From contig JAWZYU010000028.1 in assembly GCA_038380435.1 (NCBI GenBank), positions 44,699,095 through 44,763,094 of the forward strand: DNA of 64,000 bases. The letters run 5' to 3'. Below are positions 9,751 through 19,942 of the stretch, piece by piece (within the stretch, counting starts at the first letter, position 1; each line of letters starts with the position of its first letter). The translations under genes and the position numbers were made by a program. The notes under the pieces were generated by a model that searched no databases, had not been told where the DNA came from, and saw only the letters and a program-made list of their open reading frames with translations. This stretch comes from Ryuthela nishihirai. Lineage: Eukaryota; Arthropoda; Arachnida; Araneae; Heptathelidae.

Positions 9751-10105
9751 AGGAGCTGTCCAGTGAGTCCCCTTCCCCAAGTTTTCTTCGAAAACGGGCT
9801 GAAATTGCCCTAGATAGAAGATCTTCATCTTTCTCATAACATATATCCAATGGATCCCCTTCCTTTTCTGAGCCTTCGGGGTCCTTGTGACCTGGCCATT
9901 TAGCCCATGGTGTGCAAAAAAGTGCCGCTCAGAGGTAAAACAACCCAACCCAACTCCTAGGAGCTGTCCAGTGAGTCCCTTTCCCCCAGTTTTCTTCGAA
10001 AACGGGCTGAAATTGCCCTAGATAGCAGATCTTCATCTTTCTCATAATATATATCCAATGGATCCCCTTCCTTTTCTGAGCCCTTTGGGATCCTTTTGAC
10101 TTGAC
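9751..10105 (+). repeat. two tandem duplications of the SINE1 3' end, 208-bp period
   Basis: AGGAGCTGTCCAGTGAGTCC occurs at 9751 and 9959. The first block runs through a normal SINE1 3' end (AAAAAAGTGCCGCTCAGAGG, CAACCCAACCC); the second stops at about 10105 after GAGCCCTTTGGGATCC. Both carry a segment absent from standard SINE1, GTTTTCTTCGAAAACGGGC followed by TTCATCTTTCTCATAA, so one variant 3' domain was duplicated as a unit. Confidence 0.88.
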
Positions 10106-11057
10106 ACTAGTGATTTTTACTGAGCGATTACAAAGGTGACACACTGTCACCTTTGAAATTACTCACTGAATAATTTGCGTGTTTTTCTACAAAGAACATT
10201 TCACTTAGAACTAGCCAACTTGGTAGCAACAAAAACCTCAATTTTTTGTCTCTAATCAAACATTGGCATCTACGATGACTTCTCGAATCACGTTTCAAAC
10301 ATAATTAACAATAACATCCCCCACAAAAAAAAATATTTTCCTTCAACATTTGTAGAAATTTCACGAACTGACAACTGATTCTCACTGTCATTCACACTTT
10401 TCTGACCTTCCTCGTTCAAAGCCAAAAAATGTTCCCCTCTAAAAGAGGAAAAAAAATTATAAAGAAAATATAATTCAATAATGCCAATCGTATTAAATCC
10501 AACGAGACCAAATCCGGTAGTTTTCTAAGCTGAGTCAACACATCCAGACAAATATTATTTGGTCCGAAAAAAACCGTGGTCTATTTGTAGTGGAAGATAA
10601 AAATAGAAAGCTCTGGATAAAGCATACAAAAAAAAAATACAGGAATCCTTTGGTGAATCCGTATCTGGAGAAGAGGGGGGAGGGAGAAGGGGAGGAACAG
10701 AGAAAGTAAGATTGGGAGATTGAGAAAAAAGAAAGGCAGGGAAGAAAAAGAAAGGCGGAAAGAAAAGAAAGAAAACTTAGATATCTCGGCATGGTTTTTT
10801 TGAACTCATATGATGCCGTTTGAAGGGAGTTCTGCAGGAGAAATAAAGATGGGAGGTGATATATGTGGTTGAGGGAATAACCTCTACGATGCGATAAAGT
10901 AAGAAGCTAGGGAAAAAAGCAAACAGGCAAGAATTCGTAATATCTCCAAAATGGACGAATCATCTTTACACTGTAATCTTACCGTTGATGTCGATTCTTA
11001 ATCTTGCCATCCCATAACCCCACTTCCCTTATCACTCAAACTTTCCTTTTCCTGTAG
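10106..11057. other. unassigned AT-rich sequence
   Basis: About 950 bp without a recognised gene or repeat family. A purine tract with GGGGGGAGGGAGAAGGGGAG near 10674-10693 and AAAGAAAAGAAAGAAAA near 10758 stands out. The minus-strand frame at 10535-10792 is the pyrimidine-rich complement of that tract and is not convincing as a gene. Confidence 0.5.
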
Positions 11058-11421
11058 GGCGGGGTTTGTTTCGGTAGGTAGCCACCTGGCTCGTAATCTG
11101 CAGTTCCCAAATTGATACTTGTTTTTGCTAAACCTCAACTGGCTTTCGATGAGAAAGGAGGATACCAATAGGCTTGTGAAAACCCCCGTCGCTTGGATGG
11201 GATGTTGAGTCGTGGCCCAGTGTGCAGGAGAGTCTTAATCCGTGAGCGTTAGAGAACACACTGGATAACTTTGACGGGAGGCTTCCTTCTATTCCCTGAC
11301 AATGTCCAATGGGCTCCCTTCCCCCTAACCTTCTCTGAACCCTTGGGGTCCTTGTGACCTGGCTTTGGCCCAATATGTGAAAAAAAGAACCGCTCAGAGG
11401 AAAAACAGCCCAACCCAATCT
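11058..11421 (+). mobile_element. SINE1, old and degenerate
   Basis: Head GGGCGGGGTTTGTTTCGG with GGCTCGTAATCTGCAGTTCC; the B box and part of the early body are lost. The body contains the local variant GAGTCGTGGCCCAGTGTG (11208-11225), where the consensus is closer to GCCGTGGCCCCGTGTG, and the 3' end is AAAAAAAGAACCGCTCAGAGG-like with CAGCCCAACCC. The 28-bp array begins about 120 bp downstream. Confidence 0.85.
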
Positions 11422-11544
11422 TCTTTTGAGCTTGCTTCAAATGCTGATAAGAATAAAGTATTTGCACTCCGGGCTTGATAAATTGTTACTTTCGTCCCTC
11501 AGGTGAGGAAAATATGGGGAAGAAATCGTGTATGGGACGTCGTT

Positions 11545-13700
11545 TGGATAGGGGAACTACTGGAGAGCTATTTGAGAGAGTGGAGAACTACTTAAGAGAG
11601 TGAATCATTGGAGAGTTATTTGAGAGAGTGAACCATTATTTCAAATAGCTATTTGAGAGAATGAACCATTGGACAGCTATTTCAGAGAGTGAATCATTGG
11701 ATAGCTATTTGAGAAAGTGAACCATTGAACAGCTATTTGAAGGTGTGAATCATTGGATAGCTATTGGAGAAAGTGAACCATCGGACATCTATTTCAGAGA
11801 TTGAATCATTGAATAGCTATTTGAGAGAGTGAATCATTGGATAGCTATTTGAGAGAGTGAATCATTGGATAGCTATTTGAGAGATTGAATCATTGAATAG
11901 TTATTTGAGAGAGTGAATCATTGGATAGCTATTAGGGAGAGTGAATCATTGGATAGCTATTTGAGAAAGTATACCAATTAGGAGTGATTGAGAAAGTGAA
12001 CCATTGAACAGCTATTTGAAGGAGTGAATCATTGGATAGCTATTGGAGAAAGTGAACCATCGGACATCTATTTGAGAGATTGAATCATTGAATAGCTATT
12101 TGAGAGAGTGAATCATTGGATAGCTATTTGAGAGAGTGAATCATTGGATAGCTATTTGAGAGATTGAATCATTGAATAGTTATTTGAGAGAGTGAATCAT
12201 TGGATAGTTATTAGGGAGAGTGAATCATTGGATAGCTATTTGAGAAAGTAAACCAATTAGGAGTGATTGAGAAAGTGAAGCATTGAACAGCTATTTGAGG
12301 GAGTGAATCATTGGAAAGCTATTGGAGAAACTGAACCATCGGACAGCTACTTGAGAGATTGAATCATTGAATAGCTATTTGAGAGAGTGAATCATTGAAT
12401 AGCTATTTGAGAGAGTGAATCTTGGATAGCTATTTGAGAGCGTGAATTATTGGACAGCTATTTGAGAGAGTGAATCATTGGAGAGCTATTTGAGAGAGTC
12501 GTGGCCCAGTGTGATATTGTATCCATAACAGGACTCAGGAATATCTTTGGATAGCTCAGGAATATTATTGGATAGCTCAGGAATATTATTGGATAGCTCA
12601 GGAATATTATTGGATAGCTATTGGAGAAAGTGAACCATCGGACAGCTATTTGATAGATTGAATCATTGAATAGCTATTTGAGAGAGTGAATCATTGGACA
12701 GTTTTTTGAGAGGGATCATTGGATAGCTATTTGAGAGAGTGAATCATTGGATAGCTATTTGAGAGAGTGAATCATTGTACAGCTATTTGAGAGAGTGAAT
12801 CATTGGACAGCTATTTGAGAGAATGAATCATTGGACAGCTATTTGAGAGAGTGAATCATTGGACAGCTATTTGAGAGAGTGAATCATTGGAGAGATATTT
12901 GAGAGAGTCGTGGCCCAGTGTGATATTGTATCCATAGCAGGACTCAGGAATATCTTTGGATAGCTCAGGAATATTATTGGAGAGCTATTGGAGAAAGTGA
13001 ACCATTGGACAGCTATTTGAGAGTGTAAATCATTGGAAAGCTATTTGAGAGAGTCGTGGCCCAGTGTGATATTGTATCCATAACAGGACTCAGGAATATC
13101 TTCGGATAGCTCAGGAATATTATTCGATAGCTATTGGAGAAAGTGAACCATCGGACAGCTATTTGAGAGATTGAATCATTGAATAGCTATTTGAGAGAGT
13201 GAATCATTGGATAGTTATTTGAGAGAGTGAATCATTGGATAGCTATTTGAGAGAGTGAATCATTAGACAGCTATTTGAGAGAGTGAATCATTGGACAGCT
13301 ATTTGAGAGAGTGAATCATTGGACAGCTATTTGAGAGAGTGAATCATTGGAGAGCTATTTGAGAGAGTCGTGGCCCAGTGTGATATTGTATCCATAACAG
13401 GACTCAGGAATATCTTTGGATAGCTCAGGAATATTATTGGATAGCTATTGGAGAAAGTGAACCATCGGTCAGCTATTTGAGAGATTGAATCATTGAATAG
13501 CTATTTGAGAGAGTGAATCATTGGATAGCTATTGGAGAAAGTGAACCATCGGACAGCTATTTGAGAGAGTGAATCATTGGATAGTTATTTGAGAGAGTGA
13601 ATCATTGGATAGCTATTGGAGAAAGTGAACCATTGGTCAACTATTTGAGAGAGTGAATCATTGGACAGCTATTTGACAGAGTGAATCTACTGGGCAGCTG
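11545..13700. repeat. 28-bp minisatellite with composite higher-order units
   Basis: Basic unit GAGAGAGTGAATCATT then GGATAGCTATTT, about 28 bp, with substitutions (ACAGCT for ATAGCT, GAACCATCGG for GAATCATTGG). Four composite units interrupt it: GAGTCGTGGCCCAGTGTG (12496, 12905, 13051, 13375) followed by ATATTGTATCCATA and GGACTCAGGAATATC, then AGCTCAGGAATATTATTGG in one or more copies. A roughly 300-bp block near 11700-11990 recurs at about 12000-12270, marked by GTA(T/A)ACCAATTAGGAG at 11969 and 12248. Confidence 0.92.
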
Positions 13701-13731
13701 GTTAAGGAAGTTAATCCACTAGAGAGCTGAT

Positions 13732-13833
13732 TAAATAAAAAAAAATAAATACCCCCTCAAGCAGCTGCTTGCCACAGAGGTCTGACAGGAGCCTGCCAGT
13801 TTATATGCCATAGTAGAAGGTCTTAGAGGATAA
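13732..13833 (-). mobile_element. SINE2 3' fragment
   Basis: Minus-strand SINE2 tail and body: A/T-rich tail AAAAAAATAAATA, then CCCCCTCAAGCAGCTGCTTG and CACAGAGGTCTGACAGGAGC, ending near CTTAGAGGAT. The tRNA-like head is missing, so this copy is 5'-truncated. Confidence 0.9.
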
Positions 13834-14060
13834 TCGGGTAAAAATGTGATCTAGCATGTTCTTCGTGGAACACAACACGTGAATTGACTTACACACGAGA
13901 CCGTGGTTTAACGTTAAACAGTATTTAGGAATATCTTTGAAAATATTTCAGTGCCCCTTTTTGAATCCAGGTGCTGCTCAGTCAAGCGGAGAAAATTAAC
14001 ACAAAAATGATATTCGAACCCGGAAATTTATTACCAACCGGTTTAATGCGATGAACAAGT

Positions 14061-14275
14061 AGGTTGGATTCTTTTACCTCTTAGTGACACTTTTTTGCGC
14101 GCAATGGGCTAAATGGCCAGGTTACAAGGACCCCGAGGGCTCAGGAATGGTTGGGGGAAAAGGCCACACTGAACAGCTGCTGACAGATAGATGGTAACCT
14201 TCCGTCATGCCATTCAGCTTAGTCTTCCCATCGAACGGATTGCTAGCCTGGCAAGCTACTGATTGAATCAACTCC
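14061..14275 (-). mobile_element. SINE1 remnant with internal deletion
   Basis: Minus-strand 3' end TTTTACCTCTTAGTGACAC with CACTTTTTTGCGCGC, then GGCTAAATGGCCAGG at 14107, CAGCTGCTGACAGAT, and a jump straight to head sequence GCTAGCCTGGCAAGCTACTG. The region carrying the ATAAATCTC and GACCC words is deleted. Confidence 0.8.
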
Positions 14276-14409
14276 TGTAGGTTCAGTCAGTATGTATGCA
14301 TAAAAGAAGTTAAAGTATCGAAAAAATAAAAACCTTGGTATTCGTTATGAAGAAAAAAAGAAATAGCTGAATTTTACTTAAACGCTTTAAGTATGAAGAC
14401 TGTGGTAAC

Positions 14410-14456
14410 CAGGAGTCTATCCCCGGGTAAAGCATGGATGTTTGCATAAGGCGACA
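14410..14456 (+). mobile_element. SINE2 segment left of the mariner-type insertion
   Basis: CCCCGGGTAAAGCATGGATG at 14422-14441 matches SINE2 just after its B box (GGGTAAGGCATGGATG). The match stops at the outer end of the mariner-type element and SINE2 wording resumes after it, at about 16808, so the DNA transposon landed in this SINE2. Confidence 0.7.
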
Positions 14457-14560
14457 TACAGGGTAGTTATAATTAAACTGACAGTACTCAGAGCGATATA
14501 GAGAAGGATCTACTCGACGAATCACAGCGAAAAGTGGTGGATACCTTAATGAGAACATGG

Positions 14561-14747
14561 GAGTAGTGTAGTCCCACTTTGGCGTACCCCCACGCACTGT
14601 GCTTTCCCCTTATGACGTCACCGCCCACCTCCGGCCACCCCCTTAATTAATAATCAATTAATAACCAATTAATAATCAACCGGAAGTGGGCGGTGACGTC
14701 ATAGGGGGAAGTACGTGGGGGTACGCCACAGTGGGACTAAACTACTC
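14561..14747. mobile_element. 187-bp foldback MITE in the mariner-type left arm
   Basis: The two ends are inverted copies: GAGTAGTGTAGTCCCAC at the left, and at the right the complement of GAGTAGTTTAGTCCCAC. Pairing continues inward (GGCGTACCCCCACG, then TATGACGTCACCGCCCAC) to a centre of AATTAATAATCAATTAATAA. ATGG at 14557-14560 and 14748-14751 flanks it as a likely 4-bp TSD, and removing the element reunites the host transposon's inverted repeat. No coding capacity. Each arm carries TGACGTCA, the palindromic CRE core, beside CCGCCC. Confidence 0.85.
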
Positions 14748-14888
14748 ATGGGGTAGAGAATTTGCGAATAAAAAATTAGTTAGTATTAGTGCCACCAGGT
14801 GTATGTTAGCATTAGCATGGTACAACATACTAATTTCTCGTGACATTGCAGCCAATCACACGTGAGAGTCACATGCGGCAGATAAAAT

Positions 14889-16571
14889 GTGATGTCTTCC
14901 CTGTGGTCGCTAGAAGGAACCGTGGGTATCTGCAAGAAGGACCGTGTTTTGCTAGTGAAACTCTTTTACCAAAATGGCAGTAATGCCGCCGCTGCATTAC
15001 GCGAATATCTTCGTTTAAATGGTATAAGGAAAGGACCTTTGTCGCTGAAGAATATGATACAGAAATTCAAAGAAACAGGCGAGTTGGGTGTGGCTCCGAG
15101 TAGAGGCCAGCGACCTATTGCAGAAAGCAATGTGGAAGCACGTTGCACTTACCGTTGCAGAAATCCAATCGCAATCGGAGCTACTCATAGTTAGTGCGAG
15201 ACAGGTATCCTGACAACTGCAACTTTCGTGGTCAGCTGTCCGTAAAATTATACAATCTATCCTGAAATGGTATCCTTATAAAATTCATACAGCGCACAAC
15301 TGCGACCACATGACCCTGAACAGCTCACCGACTTCGCTTTGCGATTTCTGGCGAGGATGCAGCTCGACGACATGAGGCCTTCGAAAGTCCTATGGACCGA
15401 TGAGGCGCATTTTCTCCTATATGGAGCAGTGAATACGCACAAATGCCGAATATGGGGACCCATACATCCGCATGCTGTGCTTGATGTACCCCTACACTCT
15501 GACTATGTAACTGTATGGTGCAGGTTTACTGAAAGCTTCATAATCGGACCATTTTTCGTTGAGGAGATCACGCCTCAAGGCCCCGTGCGTCGATCGGTGA
15601 ATGGATCACGTTACATAGATCGTCTTCGCTGCAAGATTATTCCGGCTTTGCAAGAAAGAAATTTCTTAGACTCCATAACCTTCATGCAGGATGGGGCGCC
15701 ATCCCATATTGCACGTACGGCAACGCAATTGTTGCGTATCACATTTGGTGAGGACAATTGATCTCTTTTGTTGCGATCTTATGCAACCACGGCAATTCCC
15801 GGTTCCGTCTCACGACACTACCTGGTTATGAAAAGCCGTGCTTATCTAGAGCCGGGGGCAAGGAATACGCCCTATAGGCGCACCTCAACCCCAGCCTCAC
15901 ATGGCAGCAGTCCTATAAAAGGAAAGCTGACCACCGGAAGAAACCTTACTTTATCTATTCCCCGGTTAGTCTTGAACAAGGATATATAGATCCAAGTTCG
16001 CTCGGCGTCCGGGGTGGAGACTCTTAGTAAGACCCAGACTTTTTTGAGGGCTCGTGCCTACTAGGCTGGGCTCAGACCTTTCAGCAGAGCCCTTGAACTG
16101 CTCACCCAGAGCACCTGAGGTTGAGGCCACGGACACCGTCACCATCCAACCGGCCTTCCGACCGGTCAGCGCCATCGTTGGCCTCGGTTGGCCTTGGCTA
16201 TGTCCAACCGGGGGACCAATCCGGTCGGCACAGCCTTCGACCGGTTTGCTGGGCCCTAGGCCCCCCCCCCCCACCACGACAAGGTGGTCCCCTATTGGGG
16301 GGATTTGGTGAGGACAATAATTTCTCGAAAATTTTCCAATGCTTGGCCACCACGTTCCCCCGACCTAAACAAATGCGATTTTTTTATGAGGTTATTTGAA
16401 AAGCCGAGTTTACCAAGGCAATGTTGAATTGCTTGCTGAACTGAAAGCAAGAATAACACAGCCTGTTGCAACCATTCCCCGAGACATGTTTCAAGCAACT
16501 GTGAACCATACCGTATTATGTCTCCAGCACATTTTGCATGCGAACGGTTCACATATTGAGAATCTTGATTT
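14889..16571 (+). pseudogene. Tc1/mariner-superfamily (DDE) transposase, inactivated
   Basis: The first frame (14889-15194) reads DRVLLVKLFYQNGSNAAAAL then IQKFKETGELGV, a helix-turn-helix DNA-binding region of the type found in arthropod transposases (DUF4817-like). After a break, 15339-15761 holds LWTDEAHFLLYG with the first catalytic Asp (codon at 15398) and ITFMQDGAPSHIA with the second (codon at 15690). Beyond the 544-bp insertion a shifted frame gives PPRSPDLNKCDFF with the third Asp (codon at 16362). Leaving out the insertion, the second-to-third Asp spacing is about 37 residues. Stops between 15194 and 15339, the frameshift and the insertion make it non-functional. The ending HILHANGSHIENL near 16535 fits a near-complete original length of about 500 codons. 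Confidence 0.88.
15759..16302. mobile_element. 544-bp insertion of unknown family with 16-bp TSD
   Basis: ATTTGGTGAGGACAAT at 15743-15758 is repeated exactly at 16303-16318, so the sequence between is an insertion into the transposase gene. It is GC-richer than its surroundings, holds a C14 run near 16259-16272, several palindromic words (GACCGGTC, GGGCCC, CCGGTC) and ends with CCCCTATTGGGGGG. A 16-bp TSD suits target-primed reverse transcription, for example a 5'-truncated non-LTR element or a SINE, but I see no RT motif, tRNA head or poly-A tail. Open frames of 73-103 codons inside it have no recognisable domain. Confidence 0.75.
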
Positions 16572-16754
16572 GTAAAATAAAAATTATGTTTCTTCAACTT
16601 GGTTTTTCTTTATTTTAGCGCATCCACGCCATCTGGTGGCACTAAAACTATTTTTTATTCGCAAACTCTCTACTCCACGTTCTTATTAAGGTATCCACCA
16701 GTTTTCGCTCTGATCCATCGAGTAGATCCTTCTCTACATCGCTCTGAGTACTGT

Positions 16755-16807
16755 ATATATCCGTAGGGATATATATATATATCCGTACGGATATATATAT
16801 ATATATC
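16755..16807. repeat. AT microsatellite with CCGTA interruptions
   Basis: Runs of ATATATATAT broken by CCGTAGGG and CCGTACGG, replacing the outermost right end of the mariner-type element. Confidence 0.85.
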
Positions 16808-16915
16808 ACGCCTTTCTCGCATTCGTTCTCTAAGGCATATAAACTGATAGGCTCCTGTCAGATCTCTGTGGCAAGCAGCTGCTTGAGGGAATATTTATTA
16901 TTTTACTAATTTTAT
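16808..16915 (+). mobile_element. SINE2 3' part right of the mariner-type insertion
   Basis: GGCATATAAACTGATAGG, then CTCCTGTCAGATCTCTGTGG and CAAGCAGCTGCTTGAGGG, then an A/T tail. It completes the SINE2 begun at 14410 on the same strand. Confidence 0.85.
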
Positions 16916-18655
16916 TTATGTATAAAGAGTGTGGATTCAAATAAAACCGTGAAAATTATTTCAAATCTAGAGGCAAGAATATTAATTCTGTCACGCGCAT
17001 AAAACAGCCAGATAAAAAACAAATTATTGCCACTCTGCGAATTCATTCTGTGTTTCTGCCATTTTTTTCTCCGTTATACATTTACTTCAAGTAGTAATGC
17101 CATTTAAGTAATGTCATTTATACAATTAGGTATTTATTTGGAAGAATCGTTAAGTGCTCTAAACAGATGACAAAAAAGGAAATAGAAAAAGAAAAACTAA
17201 TTAGCATAATGAAAGAGAAACGCAAAAGAATCTGTTAATTGTAAGTTGGATACAAAAAAAAACAACTAAGAACTTAATGTCTATATATTTGTTAGAGATG
17301 AAAACGGCTAAAAGAACTGTAATTGACGCTCGCATCTACTAAATTTCCTGACTAATTTCATCACTAATTTCTAAATAAGGCTATATGCTTTGATAAATAT
17401 TTAACGTTTTACGAGTAATTGTCGCTATCGTTCTGAAGATGCTGATTATTCTCGTTGGAGAATAGGATCTCATTTATTCATTTCTTATTTCGGTTTTTTT
17501 TTCTAGCTCTTTTGACTGATTGCTTGAAAAGCAGCCAACGCTAGAATCAGAAAATTAAAAAAAAAAAAGATTATTTCCGGTAATTCTGTAGCATAATCTG
17601 GTTTTATTCTCGAAAGATTTTTTGCTCTTAGTGGAGCAAATATCAGCGACGAGACATCTGCATATATTTATCTCCATAGTCATTAGTGTTTCTTAATTTA
17701 AAAGCCCGGTACTTTTAATTTGGGTTACTAAATGATTAGGGAGCGATGTATTTATATTTCGAAGAAATCAAACAGATGAGGTTTTCATCACTGTTAATCA
17801 CGTGTTGCGAAACATTCCCTATTTCGCTAACCGTAGGGATATAATTTTAAAATTGACTCTTGATATTCGTATTCAATTTTTCGTGCTCTTTAATTTACCT
17901 TCACGAGTAAAATGAATATTCGGGATGATTATAAAACCTGGAAGACATGGATGATTATAAAACCTGGAAGACATGGATGATTATAAAACCTGATTATAAA
18001 ACCTGGAAATTACGGCCTATCTGGAGAAGTGAATCTGCATCAGATAGGCTGTGTCTTCCAGGTTTTATATATAATCGGGTACTTTATAATCAGGTAATGA
18101 AGCAATTTGATCGTTAAAGCAGATATATATATTTTTTTTCAGTTTCTGTATTATACGATTAGCACGCGTTATTTCGAAAGGGACGGACATGTTTTCTCTG
18201 TAATATATTAGATTGAAAAAAGAAAAAAAAAAACGATCCAGTGCTATCATTGGTTCGTTTATTGTGTTTAATAGGTTTGATTTGAATGATATTTAAAGGG
18301 ATTTGATTATGAACTTTAAATATAAAAGCAAATTATCTTAATAATTGTAATCATTCATAATTGTCTAATATTGAAATAATCATTGCGCAAAATTCTAAAA
18401 TGTATATTTATTATTTTTAATTATTATTTAAAACATTACAAACCACTGAGAAATCGGTGGACTAGCACCTCCTACCTGCATAAAATTTTATAAAAAAAAG
18501 AGTAAAGTAAGACTGTAAAAAAAATTAAGAATAAATTTAAGAAAGAAATTTGACAAGTTATTATAATGAAAAATTAAAGTATAAATCAAAAGAAAGGAAA
18601 AGAGGGGGAGGGCGGAAAAAATGAAAAATCTCCTTCCCCAAAAGAAAGTAAAATA
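16916..18655. other. unassigned AT-rich sequence
   Basis: About 1.7 kb with no gene recognised. Many homopolymer A/T runs; open frames are short and low in complexity. The one structured part is the repeat and hairpin at 17930-18075, listed separately. Confidence 0.55.
17930..18075. repeat. short tandem repeat with flanking inverted copy
   Basis: GATTATAAAACCTGGAAGAC recurs three times with a 23-bp step from 17929, followed by GATTATAAAACCTGGAA. After about 40 bases the complement TTCCAGGTTTTAT appears at 18056-18068. Inside, GCCTATCT and AGATAGGC pair as well, so the RNA or single strand could form a two-step hairpin. Confidence 0.8.
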
Positions 18656-19040
18656 GGATTGGGTTGTTTTACCTCTGAGCGGCACTTTTTTGCACACCAT
18701 TAGCTAAATGACCAGGTCACATGGACCCCGAAGGCTCAGAGAAGGTTGGGGGAGGGGACCCACTGGAACAGCTGTTGGGAGACAGGTGGTAGCATCCCGT
18801 CAAGGCCATCCAGCGGTTCTTTAACGTGTACAGGGTATGGCTCTCCCGTACACAGGGCCACGGCTTAACGTCCCATCCGACGGACGGCGGCCTTTCCAAG
18901 CCCATCGGTGTCCCCTACTGACCGTGGGCAGGGCGGGGAATTTTGCGGAGATAAATCTCAACGCTGACCCAGCTGGGACTCAAACCTAGGAACTACAGAT
19001 TACGAGCCTGGCGCGCTACCGACTGAGCCACCCCCGCCCC
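18656..19040 (-). mobile_element. SINE1, full-length, with 11-bp TSD
   Basis: Complete minus-strand copy from GGATTGGGTTG to GAGCCACCCCCGCCCC. AAGTAAAATAG flanks it (18646-18656 and 19041-19051, sharing one base with the element). A few point changes (GGCCATCCAGCGGTTC lacks GT) but close to the consensus. Confidence 0.95.
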
Positions 19041-19404
19041 AAGTAAAATAGAAAATGATATTAAGACAGAGATGAAAGTTTATAAATTAATTTTATATCA
19101 ATATATTTATTTTTATTTTATTATATATATATTTATTTTATTAAATGGTTTGAAGCAATGTTTATTAAGTTTTAATAATTCTTGAGGTAAATTGTTATGA
19201 CACAATACTGTTATGTAATATTGCAGCTTCCATAACTTTTTAAATACTCAACGAATATTGTTGAAAATCGAGATTTAGGTAGAATTGATTATGATCTTTA
19301 ATATACCATCAGTCACATTTTCCCATTAAAGGAGTATCTTATAAGTTATAGAGCTTCGAGGTAAGATTTTCCATCCGCATATTATGGAAATCCTGTAATA
19401 TTTT
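19041..19404. other. unassigned AT-rich sequence
   Basis: About 360 bp of A/T-rich DNA with TTTATTTTATTATATATATA near 19110-19140. No gene or repeat family recognised. Confidence 0.5.
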
Positions 19405-19417
19405 GGTAAAGCAGTGT

Positions 19418-19801
19418 TGGGTTGTTTTACCTCTGAGCGGCACTTTTTTGCACACCATGGGCTAAATGGCCAGGTCACATGGACCCCGAAGGCTCAGAGA
19501 AGGTTGGGGGAGGGGACCCACTGGAACAGCTGTTGGGAGACAGATGGTAGCCTCCCGTCAAGGCCATCCAGTGTGTTCTTTAACGTGCACAGGGTATGGC
19601 TCTCCCGCACACGGGCCCACGGCTTAACATCCCATTCGACGGACGGCGGCATTTCCAAGCCCATCGGTGTCCCCTACTGACCGTGGGCAGGGCGGGGAAA
19701 TTTTGCGGAGATAAATCTCAACGCTGACCCAGCTGGGACTCGAACCTGGGAACTACATATTACGAGCCTGAGCGCGCTACCGACTGAGCCACCCCGCCCT
19801 A
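19418..19801 (-). mobile_element. SINE1, full-length, with 13-bp TSD
   Basis: Complete minus-strand copy. GGTAAAGCAGTGT at 19405-19417 and GGTAAGGCAGTGT at 19802-19814 form the TSD with one mismatch. Confidence 0.95.
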
Positions 19802-19907
19802 GGTAAGGCAGTGTAGTTTAGATATTGCACCCTTCTGTTGAAGTACAGTTCGTTGATATATCACTTTCACTAATTTCTTCCAGTATATTGTTTGGTAGAG
19901 TAATACG

Positions 19908-19942
19908 AGGGGACTCGAACCTGGGAAGTACAGATTACGAGC
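19908..19942 (-). mobile_element. SINE1 head splinter
   Basis: GGGGACTCGAACCTGGGAAG, then TACAGATTACGAGCC: only the B-box and anticodon-arm part of a SINE1 head. It lies at the edge of the mariner fragment and has no body or tail. Confidence 0.8.

Larger units (their letters stand above)
14457..16765 (+). mobile_element. dead Tc1/mariner-type element with nested insertions
   Basis: Long imperfect terminal inverted repeats bracket a transposase remnant. The left arm CAGTACTCAGAGCGATATAG (14490-14509) through GTGGTGGATACCTTAAT (14534-14550) matches the complement of the right arm near 16680-16755, and the inner arm TTTGCGAATAAAAAATTAG (14761-14779) matches the complement of the region near 16655-16672. 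The left end begins TACAGGGTAGTTATAATT; the right outermost bases are replaced by an AT repeat. The left inverted repeat is split by a MITE (14561-14747) and the coding region by a 544-bp insertion (15759-16302). The host sequence is SINE2. Confidence 0.85.

Noticed and set aside
10535..10792. 85-codon minus-strand frame rich in Ser, Phe and Leu
   Set aside because: It is a translation of a polypyrimidine tract.
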